From assembly GCF_039522025.1 (NCBI RefSeq), contig NZ_BAAADB010000013.1, forward strand, positions 1 through 40,000: a stretch of DNA of 40,000 nucleotides, written 5' to 3'. Each line of letters opens with the position of its first letter. The stretch's first letter is position 1. Source of the DNA: Deinococcus depolymerans. GTDB lineage: Bacteria; Deinococcota; Deinococci; Deinococcales; Deinococcaceae. The notes under the pieces are model-generated. The model ran no database searches, had not been told where the DNA came from, and saw nothing but the letters and a program-made list of their open reading frames with translations. Position numbers and translations under genes: made by a program. This document shows positions 28,080 through 39,369 of the stretch, one piece after another.

Positions 28080-29414
28080 ATGACGAGAAATTCCAACATA
28101 GAATTGAAGAATCCACTACACCTTCTCACAATCTGTCTAGCTACCCTGCTGCTTATCATAAATCCAGGAGTTTACCTCGAAACGGATCCAATATATCTTG
28201 ATCCCAAAGATATCACATTAAAATACCTAATTCTTCCATCTAGCGTTTATGCCATATACTTAACGCGCAGAGCCATGCCTTCCGGAATAGCTCTGCGCCT
28301 ACTGCTTCTGCTTGGAACTTGGCTCATTTTACTACTCATACTTACAAAATTTTCCTCAGAGCTTTGGATAGGTCCATCCGATCGACGTGATGGCGTTTTC
28401 AGTCACCTCATATATATTTCCGTCGCCTTGGCTGGGTTGTTTGTCGCCACTTCCGACACGAAGCTTTCGCGTCAAAACTACAGATATCTAAGCGTCGCCG
28501 CAGTTGCCGCTTCGCTTTTTGCTGTTTCACAGCAACTCGGATTGCTGGGCGTGCCGGGCATGGATCTTCCCGGTACTTCTGCCACGGTGGCAGGCGGCAC
28601 CCTGGGCAATCGGGGTTATATGGGCGGAGCGCTTGCACTACTCCTGCCCCTCAGTATCTGGCTGGCGAGAAACCGTCCAGGTCTGTGGTCGTATGCAGGT
28701 CTGATCATTGTGACCTGGGGTCTAAGCGCAACAGTGACTCGAGGCGCATGGATTGCAGGACTGGCGGGCGTATGTGTTCTGTGGATCACCCGTCAGCTTA
28801 CGTTGAAGGTCATCCTGATGCTGTTTACCGGGATAGCACTCTCACTAGCAGCAGCCTTTTTTCTGCCTGACGCACCCGTACGATCTTTTTCAGGCAGTTC
28901 CCCCGCAGCTATCCTGACTGACAACTCTGGACGCACAGTCCTGTACCGATCAGCCCTTATAGGAATCACCGAACGCCCTCTGTTGGGCTGGGGCGGGAAT
29001 GCGCTATGGAAGGTGATGGCAGAGCGTTCTGATCAAGAGCTGCTCGCAGAGGGGGGGGCACCTGCGCATGTCCGTGCAGAGCGGAGAGATTTCGGTGTAA
29101 ATGCTCCTCCCAGTTTCATTCTGACCTTGCCGACAGGCGAGAAACATTGGTTCTTTCTCTCCGTGAATAAAGTCCATAACGAGTATCTCGACTATGCCTT
29201 GACTTATGGCATTCCTGCGGCTGTACTTTTTACCCTATTGCTGGGGTATGGCATCTGGAACGCATGGACGACAGCACCGGTTCTGTCCGCCTGTCTGGTC
29301 GCTTACGGCGTCTACTTGTTGACCTGGCCTGAGGTGATCCGGTTTGCACCGATAGCGTGGTTCCTGCTTGGCCTCGCTCTGGCACAGCGCCGTGGCGTTA
29401 CAGTCGAGACATGA
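28080..29414 (+). CDS. O-antigen ligase / pilin O-oligosaccharyltransferase-like membrane protein
   Basis: 444 residues with about 11 hydrophobic spans and one large periplasmic loop near 290-360 containing ERPLLGWGGNALW and KVHNEYLDYALTYGIP. The NEYL..A..yG.. pattern with its conserved His is the Wzy/WaaL-type signature (VHNEYLD). Its place after two Thr-rich pilins suggests it transfers glycan to pilin, as PglL/TfpW-type enzymes do; surface-polymer ligation is the alternative. The start is uncertain: ATG 28080 follows TATGCT (28060-28065), while GTG 28035 overlaps the pilin stop. The first 300 bases are near 35-40% GC, unlike the rest of the window. Confidence 0.8.
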   Translation: MTRNSNIELKNPLHLLTICLATLLLIINPGVYLETDPIYLDPKDITLKYLILPSSVYAIYLTRRAMPSGIALRLLLLLGTWLILLLILTKFSSELWIGPSDRRDGVFSHLIYISVALAGLFVATSDTKLSRQNYRYLSVAAVAASLFAVSQQLGLLGVPGMDLPGTSATVAGGTLGNRGYMGGALALLLPLSIWLARNRPGLWSYAGLIIVTWGLSATVTRGAWIAGLAGVCVLWITRQLTLKVILMLFTGIALSLAAAFFLPDAPVRSFSGSSPAAILTDNSGRTVLYRSALIGITERPLLGWGGNALWKVMAERSDQELLAEGGAPAHVRAERRDFGVNAPPSFILTLPTGEKHWFFLSVNKVHNEYLDYALTYGIPAAVLFTLLLGYGIWNAWTTAPVLSACLVAYGVYLLTWPEVIRFAPIAWFLLGLALAQRRGVTVET

Positions 29415-29956
29415 CCTACTCCGCCCTGAAAGAATGGGATACCCAGTCCCGCCTCCTGACCGCTGGTTCCCTGTCGCTGCTCGTCCGGAAGGGGGGGATC
29501 ATGGAGACGCATGAGGGGTTTGAGGTAGAGCACCGGTCGTTCCTTCTCTACCCCACCTTTCTGCACCAGAATCCGGCGGAGCTTCAGCCGCAGTATCAGT
29601 CGCTGCTGCGTGATGATCCGCAGCCGGGCGTGATCGGGTTTCCGGCGCTGGCGGAGGTGGTGGCGGTCCATAGGGTCGAGTCGCTGGACAGGGCACTCAG
29701 GCTGGAGCCTCTGCAGGCGTTGACGGGCGCGGCGATCGGGCGGCGCTTTCACTACCGGAACCGGCCGTGGGTGCATGCGTTGCTGTTGCGGGTGCGGCCG
29801 CTGGTAGAGCCGCTGGTGCTGCCGGAGTCGGCGGGGATGCTGGGCTGCGTGAGCTGGGTGCCGCTGGGGGACGTGACGGTGCGGGCCGGGGACCCGGTGG
29901 TGCCGGAGGACGTGCTGGAGGCGCGGCGGCTGGAGCTGGAGCAGCTACTGGCATGA
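29411..29956 (+). CDS. DUF1802 family protein
   Basis: 181 residues. ALKEWDTQSRLLTAGSLSLLVRKGGI and FEVEHRSFLLYPTFLHQ are the signature blocks of DUF1802, whose function is unknown. It is soluble, with no signal peptide. Its ATG overlaps the ligase stop by four bases (ATGA), so it is in the same operon. The GC content returns to the genome norm within it. The overlap with a surface glycan gene is the only hint of role. Confidence 0.8.
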   Translation: MTYSALKEWDTQSRLLTAGSLSLLVRKGGIMETHEGFEVEHRSFLLYPTFLHQNPAELQPQYQSLLRDDPQPGVIGFPALAEVVAVHRVESLDRALRLEPLQALTGAAIGRRFHYRNRPWVHALLLRVRPLVEPLVLPESAGMLGCVSWVPLGDVTVRAGDPVVPEDVLEARRLELEQLLA

Positions 29957-29962
29957 GTGAAG

Positions 29963-29990
29963 GGGGAGGCCGCGTGGCCTCCCCTCTGCT
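29963..29990 (+). terminator. terminator of the pilin-ligase operon
   Basis: GGGGAGGCC and GGCCTCCCC, a perfect 9-bp stem with loop GCGT, followed by TCTGCTGTT. It lies between convergent genes. Confidence 0.8.
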
Positions 29991-30008
29991 GTTGCGGGTG
30001 CGCCCCTG

Positions 30009-30470
30009 TTACTGGGCGTCGAGGTCGTAGTTGTTCAGGAGGGTGGTCTGCACGCCGCCCTGGTCGTCGGCGAGGTTCCAGCCGGTTTTCGTTCCGGCGA
30101 GGAACTGGTTGTCGCGCTGGGCGAGGACGAGGCGTTTGCCGTTGTCTTTGCTGAGGACGGTGTCGCCGGCGTCGTAGCGGCCGTTGCTGTTGGCGTCGCG
30201 GAACACGATCACGCGGTAGTAGCCGTAGGGGACGTTGCTGGGCAGGTCGAGGGCGTACCCGCCCGTGAGGAAGCGGTCGATGATCTGGCCCTGGGTGCCG
30301 TCGGCGGTGTACTGGCCGCCGTTGTACCCGACGATGGCGAGGCGGAGGTTCTGGTCGGGCGTGAAGCCGCGCAGCTGGCCGGTGACGTCCTTGCGGACGG
30401 GGTTGCCGGCGAGGGTGCAGGCGCTGAGGGTCAGGGTGCCGAGGGCGGCGGCGGTCAGCAGGGTTCTCAT
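30009..30470 (-). CDS. predicted lipoprotein of unknown function
   Basis: 153 residues. The signal peptide ends with lipobox LSAC (C18 to be lipidated). The mature part is a beta-rich domain with [16 protein letters not shown], a run of Asp and Asn alternating like a calcium-binding loop, near residues 101-116. It resembles exported carboxypeptidase-regulatory-like or transthyretin-like beta sandwiches in its opening ([19 protein letters not shown]), but I cannot assign a family. GGAGG lies seven bases before ATG 30470, so it uses a Shine-Dalgarno start. Confidence 0.7.
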   Translation of the reverse strand: MRTLLTAAALGTLTLSACTLAGNPVRKDVTGQLRGFTPDQNLRLAIVGYNGGQYTADGTQGQIIDRFLTGGYALDLPSNVPYGYYRVIVFRDANSNGRYDAGDTVLSKDNGKRLVLAQRDNQFLAGTKTGWNLADDQGGVQTTLLNNYDLDAQ

Positions 30471-30611
30471 GGTGGGGCCTCCGGGGGCGGTGAGTGGCTG
30501 CACGGTAACGTGGTGGGTGGGTGCCGGGTAGGCGGGCTTCCTTGCGGCCTTTCTCATGGGTGGTGGGGAGGGGTGGGGCGCCGGGGACGGCGGGGGCCTA
30601 TACTCGCGGGC

Positions 30612-31364
30612 ATGCAGAGGCAGCCGTTTACAGCGTTGGCCGCCGTGTACGACGCGATCATGGCGGATGTGGAGTACGACCACTGGGCGGACTTCGTGCT
30701 GACGTTCGCGCGGGACGGTGGCCTGGATGGGTCGGGGGGGGCGCTGGACCTGGCGTGCGGGACGGGCGGGTTCACGCGGGAGTTGCGTGCGGCGGGTCTG
30801 GAGGTGACGGGCCTGGATTTCAGTGAGGAGATGCTGCGCGAGGCGCGCTCACGGTTGCCGGGGGTGCCGTTCGTGCAGGGTGACCTGCGGTCGTTCGCGC
30901 TCCCGGAGCGGTTCTCGCTGGTGACGTGCGTGTTCGACAGTCTGAACAACCTGCTGACGCCGGAGGATCTGGGCGCGGCGCTGGGGCGGGCGCGGGCGCA
31001 CCTGCGGCCGGGTGGGTTGTTCGCGTTCGACGTGAACACGCGCGTGGGCGTGCGGGAGTTGTGGGAGGGGGACGCGATCGAGGGTCTGGCGCCCATGGCG
31101 GATGGCGGCGAGGTGCACTACCACTGGTCGCATCATCATGACGCGGAGGCGGACCTGGGGGTGGTGCAGGCGTTCTGCCGGGTGGGTGAACTGGAGTTCG
31201 TGGAGACGCACCGGGAACGTGGGTACGACCCGGCGGACCTGGAGCCGCTGCTGGCGGCGGCGGGCTTTGCGCGGTGGGAGATCGTGGAGTACCCGGATTA
31301 CGCGCCGCCGGAACCGGACGCGCCGCGCGTGTGGGTGTTCGCCTGGGCGGGGAGCGACCAGTGA
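30612..31364 (+). CDS. class I SAM-dependent methyltransferase
   Basis: 250 residues. Motif I is [14 protein letters not shown] (about 45-58), then [15 protein letters not shown], the post-I GDLRSF, and FDSLNNLL and [13 protein letters not shown] further on: the standard Rossmann methyltransferase order. The opening [23 protein letters not shown] is shared with small-molecule methyltransferases of unknown substrate. The ATG is seven bases after TATACT (30599-30604). The stop overlaps the gpsA start, so the two form an operon. Confidence 0.85.
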   Translation: MQRQPFTALAAVYDAIMADVEYDHWADFVLTFARDGGLDGSGGALDLACGTGGFTRELRAAGLEVTGLDFSEEMLREARSRLPGVPFVQGDLRSFALPERFSLVTCVFDSLNNLLTPEDLGAALGRARAHLRPGGLFAFDVNTRVGVRELWEGDAIEGLAPMADGGEVHYHWSHHHDAEADLGVVQAFCRVGELEFVETHRERGYDPADLEPLLAAAGFARWEIVEYPDYAPPEPDAPRVWVFAWAGSDQ

Positions 31365-32347
31365 CCGGGCCGGGCCTGGCAGGACAGGGCCTGCCGGTGC
31401 TGGGCGCGGGCGGGTGGGGCACGGCCTTGGCGGTGAACGCGGCCCGCAACGGCCCGGTGACGCTGTGGGCGCGGCGCGAGGCGTTCGCGGCGGAACTGGA
31501 CCGTGAGCGGGTGAACGCGGAGTACCTGCCGGGCGTGACGTTGCCGGTGAACCTGCGGGTCACGCCGGACCTCGCGGGTGCGGTGGCGGGGGCGGCGTTC
31601 GCGCTGGTGGTCGTGCCGAGCGTGGGCGTGCCGGACCTGCTGGCCGAACTGCCGCGGGAGCTGGGCGTGGTGCTGTGCGCCAAGGGCCTGGGGCCGGACG
31701 GGGGGCAGTTGACGGTCCTGGCGCGCCGCCTGGGTTTCGGGCGGGTGGCGGTCCTGAGCGGCCCGAATCACGCCGAGGAGGTCGGGCGGGGCCTGCCGGC
31801 CGCGACGGTCGTCGCCAGCCGGGACGCGGCCTTCGCGCAGGAGGTGCAGGCGGCCCTGATGACCCCGGCCCTGCGGGTGTACACCAGTGCCGACGAGACG
31901 GGCGTGGAACTGGGCGGCGTGCTGAAGAACGTGGTGGCGCTCGCGGCGGGCATGGTGGACGGGCTGCGTCTGGGCGACAACGCCAAGGCGGCGCTGATCA
32001 CGCGCGGCCTGCGTGAGATGGACCGCTACCTGCGGGCCGTGGGTGGGCAGGAGGACACCGTGTACGGCCTGAGTGGCCTGGGTGACCTGGTGACCACGGC
32101 CACCAGTCGCCACAGCCGGAACCGCGCGGCGGGCGAGGCGATCGCGCTGGGCGAGCACCCCGGTCAGGGGGGGAAGGTCGTGGAGGGGCTGCGTACGGCG
32201 GCCCTGCTGGACGCCTGGGCGCAGGCGCAGGGGGTGGACCTGCCGATCGTGCGGGCGGTCGCGCAGGTCGCGGTGGGCGCGTGGACGCCGCAGGCGGCCC
32301 TGGCGGAACTGATGACGCGGGACGCGAAACCCGAACGTCTCGACTGA
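31361..32347 (+). CDS. gpsA: glycerol-3-phosphate dehydrogenase [NAD(P)+]
   Basis: 328 residues. The NAD(P) loop is [11 protein letters not shown] (14-24). [16 protein letters not shown] (the GpsA form of the SGPxxAxE block), the catalytic lysine in [33 protein letters not shown] and [19 protein letters not shown] follow in the expected order. It makes sn-glycerol-3-phosphate for phospholipids. GTG 31361 overlaps the methyltransferase stop by four bases (GTGA). Confidence 0.95.
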   Translation: MTGPGLAGQGLPVLGAGGWGTALAVNAARNGPVTLWARREAFAAELDRERVNAEYLPGVTLPVNLRVTPDLAGAVAGAAFALVVVPSVGVPDLLAELPRELGVVLCAKGLGPDGGQLTVLARRLGFGRVAVLSGPNHAEEVGRGLPAATVVASRDAAFAQEVQAALMTPALRVYTSADETGVELGGVLKNVVALAAGMVDGLRLGDNAKAALITRGLREMDRYLRAVGGQEDTVYGLSGLGDLVTTATSRHSRNRAAGEAIALGEHPGQGGKVVEGLRTAALLDAWAQAQGVDLPIVRAVAQVAVGAWTPQAALAELMTRDAKPERLD

Positions 32348-32391
32348 CCGTCTCGCCGGGCGCAGCCTGGCTGAAGGCGGGGACGGTCTTT
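32346..32391 (+). terminator. terminator after gpsA
   Basis: GACCGTC and CGCC pair with GGCG and GACGGTC across an 18-base loop, followed by TTT. It begins at the gpsA stop codon. Confidence 0.7.
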
Positions 32392-32467
32392 GCCCGGTGC
32401 GGGCGTTGACGGGGGGCGGTTTCCTGCGTCCCACAGCGGCTTTAGCCGGTCTTCATGCTGGCCGGAA

Positions 32468-32517
32468 TCGCAGTATCTTGTACTTCAAATCGAATCCACG
32501 TACAAGTGCTTGTACGT
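32468..32517 (+). promoter_or_regulatory. tandem NrdR-box-like operators of nrdJ
   Basis: Site 2 is the palindrome ACGTACAAG-TG-CTTGTACGT (32498-32517), whose ACAA-N4-TTGT core has the half-site spacing of the NrdR box consensus (ACACWATATATWGTGT, from memory). Site 1, TCGCAGTATCTTGTAC (32468-32483), matches 10 of its 16 positions. Their centres are 32 bp apart, the three-turn spacing usual for NrdR pairs. Site 2 overlaps the -35 of the promoter. Confidence 0.7.
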
Positions 32518-32538
32518 CCTGCGGGCGGGTGGTACAGT
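32510..32538 (+). promoter_or_regulatory. nrdJ promoter
   Basis: TTGTAC (32510-32515), a 17-bp spacer and TACAGT (32533-32538). Transcription would start near 32545, leaving a leader of about 130 bases before GTG 32675. The leader shows no B12-box-like sequence. Confidence 0.7.
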
Positions 32539-32674
32539 CAGCCATCTAAGGAACGGCCCACTTCACCGGCCACGCACAGCAGCTCACCCCACGGCCCCAG
32601 CGGGCCGGCGGCGGTTTCATGCTGTGTGTCCTCACGTCCGCCCCGCCGCCCGCCCCCCGTCAAGGAGAACCACC

Positions 32675-35698
<3,024 letters not shown>

Positions 35699-35703
35699 AA
35701 TAG

Positions 35704-36387
35704 ATGTCTAAAGAACTGGCAGCAATCCTCTGCGACGATCTCAAAAATCACTCTCATCCCACCAAAGGAATAGAGACTCTTAAGAAGTTTGCAGAGGAAC
35801 AAGCTACAAGCAAGAAGATATCTGAAGTAACTGGAGTATTTGGAAACATATTTTCATATCCAATTGAGTTTCAGCAATTACTCTCAAGGGGTATCGTCAC
35901 CGAAAGAGATAAGTTCAGCTTTTTGCAAGGCGACATCATATCTAGTAATTCCGCATACTACATAGGCGTTAGGGTTGATAATTCACCAGTATTTGCCATA
36001 GGAACATCGACCTGCGACCTTTCAGAAGGCAGAAGGGATTGCGTTATTCTATACCCAGTCAAAGAGATTCGGTCTCCTTTTTCGGATAATGATAAGCAAC
36101 TGGTCAATAATGGTCTAAAGTTCAAAAGCACTCAAATCATAATAGTTCCGAGATTCCCACACCAAAATGAGCTAGTTAAGTATAACCTGATAGATCTATC
36201 CAGACCGCACACAATTTCGTCAAAAGATTTGTTCAATAGCCACCGAATGTATTCCATGACCTTGCTCGGATGGCGACTATTCAGCAGCGTAATGTCATTC
36301 ATCACCAACCGAGCCGCCGCAGGAGAGATAGCAATTAGAAATCAAATTAATCACGATGCGAGAGAAGAAACAGAAAAAATCGCATAA
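35704..36387 (+). CDS. unknown protein encoded in AT-rich DNA
   Basis: 227 residues, not recognised. By eye the gene is about 40% GC against well over 60% for its neighbours, with A/T-ending codons such as AAA, ATA and TCT, so it is probably acquired. It looks soluble: a charged helical N-terminus (1-50), a beta-rich middle with FLQGDIISSNSAYYIGVRVD and FAIGTSTCDLSEGRRDCVILYPV, and a C-terminal helix LLGWRLFSSVMSFITNRA. The GDII....CDL....ILYPV layout recalls uncharacterised proteins often found near defence or regulatory genes, but I cannot name a family. It starts five bases after the nrdJ stop. No ribosome binding site is seen, so it may rely on nrdJ translation. Confidence 0.7.
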   Translation: MSKELAAILCDDLKNHSHPTKGIETLKKFAEEQATSKKISEVTGVFGNIFSYPIEFQQLLSRGIVTERDKFSFLQGDIISSNSAYYIGVRVDNSPVFAIGTSTCDLSEGRRDCVILYPVKEIRSPFSDNDKQLVNNGLKFKSTQIIIVPRFPHQNELVKYNLIDLSRPHTISSKDLFNSHRMYSMTLLGWRLFSSVMSFITNRAAAGEIAIRNQINHDAREETEKIA

Positions 36388-36428
36388 CTTTGCGGGCCAA
36401 GTGATCATCCACTTGGCCCGTAAAGTTA
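36385..36428. terminator. bidirectional terminator containing both stop codons
   Basis: A 19-bp stem with one G-T pair (36385-36403 and 36410-36428) and a six-base loop. The TAA stops of both convergent AT-rich genes lie at its two ends, and each strand ends in AAAGTTA/TAACTTT, so T-rich tails serve both directions. Confidence 0.9.
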
Positions 36429-36842
36429 CATATCTAAGCTATCATCTTCGTCAAAATCACCTAGATCAAAATCAAATGGGTCCGCTGGAGCTGAGCCGTC
36501 CAGAGTGGTTAGTCTTATTTTTTCTTTGACTTGAAGTGCCGCCATCTTTAGCATAGTCCTAGATGCTTCAGTATCACTCTCGCCAACAACGACTGCCGCC
36601 TGAAGGACTAAACTTATTTCTTTGCTTAACAGCTCAGCATCCTTGGCCATACCATATAGGAGCTGGTAATCCTCTTCTGCGAGTATTCTATACTGTTTCT
36701 GTCGAAGTTTGAGGATGCCAACTGTGCCCTCTCTAACTTCAAACAATTTCTGCGCTGCACCGACACGTATATCCTCGAACTTTTCAAAGATGGGGCCTAC
36801 ATGAAAGTTAAGCGGCGCAGTTATCTGACGTTGAATCGTCAT
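36426..36842 (-). CDS. unknown acidic helical protein encoded in AT-rich DNA
   Basis: 138 residues, not recognised. A beta-like N-terminus (TIQRQITAPLNFHVGPIF) leads into long helices with heptad-like Leu/Ile spacing (LFEVREGTVGILKLRQKQYRI is quoted only to RQKQ: LKLRQKQ), and the tail from 118 is strongly acidic (DPFDFDLGDFDEDDSLDM), as in DNA-mimic or partner-masking tails. The GC content is like the convergent gene at 35.7 kb. GGAGGAG lies five bases before the ATG, so it has its own ribosome binding site and is expressed apart from nrdJ. Confidence 0.7.
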   Translation of the reverse strand: MTIQRQITAPLNFHVGPIFEKFEDIRVGAAQKLFEVREGTVGILKLRQKQYRILAEEDYQLLYGMAKDAELLSKEISLVLQAAVVVGESDTEASRTMLKMAALQVKEKIRLTTLDGSAPADPFDFDLGDFDEDDSLDM

Positions 36843-37152
36843 GGTGCTCCTCCCCCTTCTACCGCATTTACAGGCGACGACCGCTGGCCGTCGCTGGCCT
36901 CAGCCGCGTGTTGGGTAAGTCAAGATACGCTAGACCGCCACGTCAGGTGATGAAATTTCCAGCTTACTCGCAGATTTTTTTCTCATAAAGCCAAATTTGT
37001 ATATACGAATTTGATTGGGGCGTTTATGAGTATCGGTAGAGGAAATCGGCTTTGCGATCTGGCGCGGCCCAGTGTGATCTGACCCGGTTCCGGCGTTTCC
37101 TGCAAGCGAGGTTGCGGCTCCCGCCCGGTATCCGTGACGCTACCTTCCGGGT
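36843..37152. other. spacer at the right edge of the AT-rich island
   Basis: No gene is seen. 36940-37035 is AT-rich and holds the nested palindrome listed separately. From about 37060 the sequence returns to the GC-rich norm. The last twelve bases carry TACCTT (37141-37146), the -10 for the gene at 37153. TTGACT at about 36932-36927 on the minus strand could be a -35 for the gene at 36842, but no matching -10 is clear. Confidence 0.4.
36982..37030. promoter_or_regulatory. nested AT-rich palindrome
   Basis: An inner near-perfect palindrome, CAAATT and AATTTG arms around GTATATAC (36992-37013), is enclosed by CTCATAAA (36982-36989) and TTTATGAG (37023-37030). It could be an operator, a recombination site or a DNA hairpin. 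Nothing in the window tells which. Confidence 0.5.
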
Positions 37153-37941
37153 ATGACTCCGTTCCGGTTGCTTGGTGGGTTGCTGCTACCCCTTGTTCTG
37201 TCCACGGGGGCGGCGCAGACGGTGGCGGATGTGCAGAAGCTGCCGCTGGTGCATGATCCGCTGGTCAAGACGCCCAGAGCGGCACTGAGCGCCGCTGATC
37301 AGCAGGCCGTGACCACCCTGGCCCGCACGCTGAACGCCCGGCCCGAAATTCAGGGCCTAAAACAGAAGTGGCCGTACAGTCAGGGGGTCAGCCTGAAAAC
37401 GGTGTTGTTCACGATCTCCGCGCCGTTCCGTTCGGGCACGCCGGAACGCCTGACGGTGTTCAGTGTCTCGGAGGCCGAGCCGCCCGTGCTGCTGTTCGTC
37501 CTGAGCGGCGCGAAAGGCCTGACGGCTGATCTTGTGGAACCCACCATCAACATGAACGTCTGTGGGGTGCAGCAGGGCTACACACTGCGGGACGTGGATC
37601 AGAACGGTCTGCGCGAGGTGGCGTTCACGGTCGGTTGTGGCGATGGGCCGGGGGGCGGTCGGGAACTCAACGTCTTCCGGTATGGGCAGGATCGCTGGGC
37701 TTTCTGGCGTTCCTTTCCGGTCGAATCGTACTTCGGGGCCGAGCCGACTGCCTTCGAGGAGCAGGTGAAAATCTACGTGCAGAAGGGCAAGGTGCCGCAG
37801 TTCTACGGTGTCCTGAACCGAAAGGAGTGGGACATCAATGCCACGTTCCAGCGGAGCGCTGTTCCCACCGTTACAGTGGGGGTCGTCAGGTACGCGCCCA
37901 CCAGTGCGGATACGACGTGGCGGGTGCGTCACCTGTTCTGA
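37153..37941 (+). CDS. exported protein of unknown function
   Basis: 262 residues. The signal peptide is TPFRLLGGLLLPLVLSTGAAQ, with cleavage likely after GAA (about 20). The mature part has two cysteines (NVCGVQQGY and VGCGDGPGG) that may pair, and a YTLRDVDQNGLREVAFTVG segment like the VCBS/FG-GAP-type Asp-x-Asp-x-Asn-Gly loops that bind calcium. No family is recognised. ATG 37153 is six bases after TACCTT, so it is leaderless and typical of the host genome, outside the AT-rich island. Confidence 0.7.
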   Translation: MTPFRLLGGLLLPLVLSTGAAQTVADVQKLPLVHDPLVKTPRAALSAADQQAVTTLARTLNARPEIQGLKQKWPYSQGVSLKTVLFTISAPFRSGTPERLTVFSVSEAEPPVLLFVLSGAKGLTADLVEPTINMNVCGVQQGYTLRDVDQNGLREVAFTVGCGDGPGGGRELNVFRYGQDRWAFWRSFPVESYFGAEPTAFEEQVKIYVQKGKVPQFYGVLNRKEWDINATFQRSAVPTVTVGVVRYAPTSADTTWRVRHLF

Positions 37942-38002
37942 CGTTGGCGCACTCGGGGGAAAGCGTACGCTGTGGCCGGGTTGGAGTGGGTACGCTGCCT
38001 GC

Positions 38003-38341
38003 ATGCCTCTCTCCGATTACGCCCGCCCCTCCCCTGCCCGGATTCGTCTGTTCCTGTCGCTGCTGCTGATGCTGGTGCTGACGGCGGTGGTGGGGCGGCG
38101 GCGTCCGGGGGAACTGGGCACGCGCGAGAGCCTGCGCCGCAGTTCGTTCACGCGCGTGATGTTCATGGACATCGGGGCGCTCAGCACGCTGGGCGCGCTG
38201 TACCTGCTGGTGAATGGCCGGACGCCCGTGCGCGTCCCGGCGGCAGTGGCGAGCCTGTTCGTGGGGAGCTTCGCGCTGCTGCCGGCGCTGGCGTTCGAGG
38301 ACTGGGCGGCCCTGCGGGAGCAGGAGGAGCGGGCCGGGTGA
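38003..38341 (+). CDS. small membrane protein of unknown function
   Basis: 112 residues with three hydrophobic spans: IRLFLSLLLMLVLTAVVG (about 14-31), IGALSTLGALYLLV (about 57-70) and VPAAVASLFVGSFALLPALAF (about 78-98). The ends are charged (DWAALREQEERAG). No family is recognised. ATG 38003 is six bases after TACGCT (37991-37996), so it is leaderless. Confidence 0.65.
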   Translation: MPLSDYARPSPARIRLFLSLLLMLVLTAVVGRRRPGELGTRESLRRSSFTRVMFMDIGALSTLGALYLLVNGRTPVRVPAAVASLFVGSFALLPALAFEDWAALREQEERAG

Positions 38342-38428
38342 CGCGGCGCGGCCCGCCGGCCTTTTGATGTCCGGGTTTGTTCGGGTTTGTTCAAGGCGTC
38401 GGGGTGTGCCAGTCGGTACAGTTGCCGC

Positions 38429-39367
38429 ATGACAGCCATGAATGCCGGGGCGGCCCCCGGAGTGCCTGAGCGGCGGGGCGCGACCCTGATTTTCAATGCG
38501 GGAGCGGGCGGCAGTGAGCACTGCACGCCGGATGATCTGGTGGCGGCGCTGGAGGGGATCGGGTTCTCGCCGGTGTACCGCAGCACGGGGTGTGAGGATG
38601 ACCTGGACGCGGCGCTCGCGGACGTGCAGGGTGCAGTGTTCGTGGCGGGCGGGGACGGCACGGTCCGGGCCGTGGCGGTGCGTCTGGCCGGGCGTGAGGG
38701 CGTGACGCTGGGCGTGATTCCCATGGGCACGGCAAACAATGTGGCCAGGACGCTGGGCGTGCAGGGCGCGCCCCTGGACGTGATTGCCGGGTACGCGGGG
38801 GCGGGGGCGCGGCCGTTCGATCTGGGGCGCGTGCAGGGGCCGTGGGGTGAGGACCTGTTCCTGGAGGCGTGTGGGTGCGGGGCGTTCGCGGACGTGATGG
38901 CCGAGTACGACCCGGAGGCCGGCAAGAGTCCGTTGCGGGCGGTGCAGGCGCTCACGGCCACCCTGACGAACTTCGATCCGACGCCCGTGGCGCTGTCCGT
39001 GGATGGCGTGCCGGAACCGGAGGTGCCGCTGGCGCTGCTGGAGGTCATGAACACGAATGCGACCGGGCCGAGGCTCCGGCTGGCAACGCACGCCGATCCG
39101 GGGGACGGGCAGCTGGACGTGGTGCGGATCGATGCGGGCGCGCGTGAGGGGCTGCTGGCGTACCTGGCGGCGCTGGCGCGTGATGAGTTCACGGCCCTGG
39201 AAAGCGTGCAGGTGGACCGGGCGGGCGTGGTCGAGATTCCGTACGTGGGGCAGGCCTTCCACGTGGATGCGGAGGTGCGCCCGGCAGTGCAGGGCGCGTC
39301 GGGCCGGGTCCGGATTGAGGTGTGGGCGGGGGCGCTGTCGGTGCTGGTTCCGGTGGCGGGGGCCTGA
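38429..39367 (+). CDS. diacylglycerol kinase family lipid kinase (YegS/BmrU type)
   Basis: 312 residues. The N-terminal domain opens with TLIFNAGAGGS, carries the family's ATP motif VAGGDGTVRAVAV near residue 71, and IPMGTANNVARTLG, the second nucleotide-binding block. The C-terminal beta domain has PEVPLALLEVMNTNATG and VDAEVRPA (the usual DGE is altered). It phosphorylates a lipid such as diacylglycerol; the exact lipid is unknown. ATG 38429 is six bases after TACAGT (38417-38422), so it is leaderless. The PHP gene follows after two bases. Confidence 0.88.
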   Translation: MTAMNAGAAPGVPERRGATLIFNAGAGGSEHCTPDDLVAALEGIGFSPVYRSTGCEDDLDAALADVQGAVFVAGGDGTVRAVAVRLAGREGVTLGVIPMGTANNVARTLGVQGAPLDVIAGYAGAGARPFDLGRVQGPWGEDLFLEACGCGAFADVMAEYDPEAGKSPLRAVQALTATLTNFDPTPVALSVDGVPEPEVPLALLEVMNTNATGPRLRLATHADPGDGQLDVVRIDAGAREGLLAYLAALARDEFTALESVQVDRAGVVEIPYVGQAFHVDAEVRPAVQGASGRVRIEVWAGALSVLVPVAGA

Positions 39368-39369
39368 GG

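Noticed and set aside
32539..32674. Cobalamin riboswitch in the nrdJ leader
   Set aside because: The leader is only about 130 bases and has no sequence like the B12 box, so NrdR-type control fits better.
35704..36842. A toxin-antitoxin pair in the AT-rich island
   Set aside because: The genes are convergent rather than in one operon, neither looks like a known toxin or antitoxin, and the larger protein is long for a typical toxin. It stays an unnamed cassette.
36992..37013. A chromosomal dif site
   Set aside because: The symmetry is palindromic, but the arms do not resemble XerC/XerD binding sequences as I know them.
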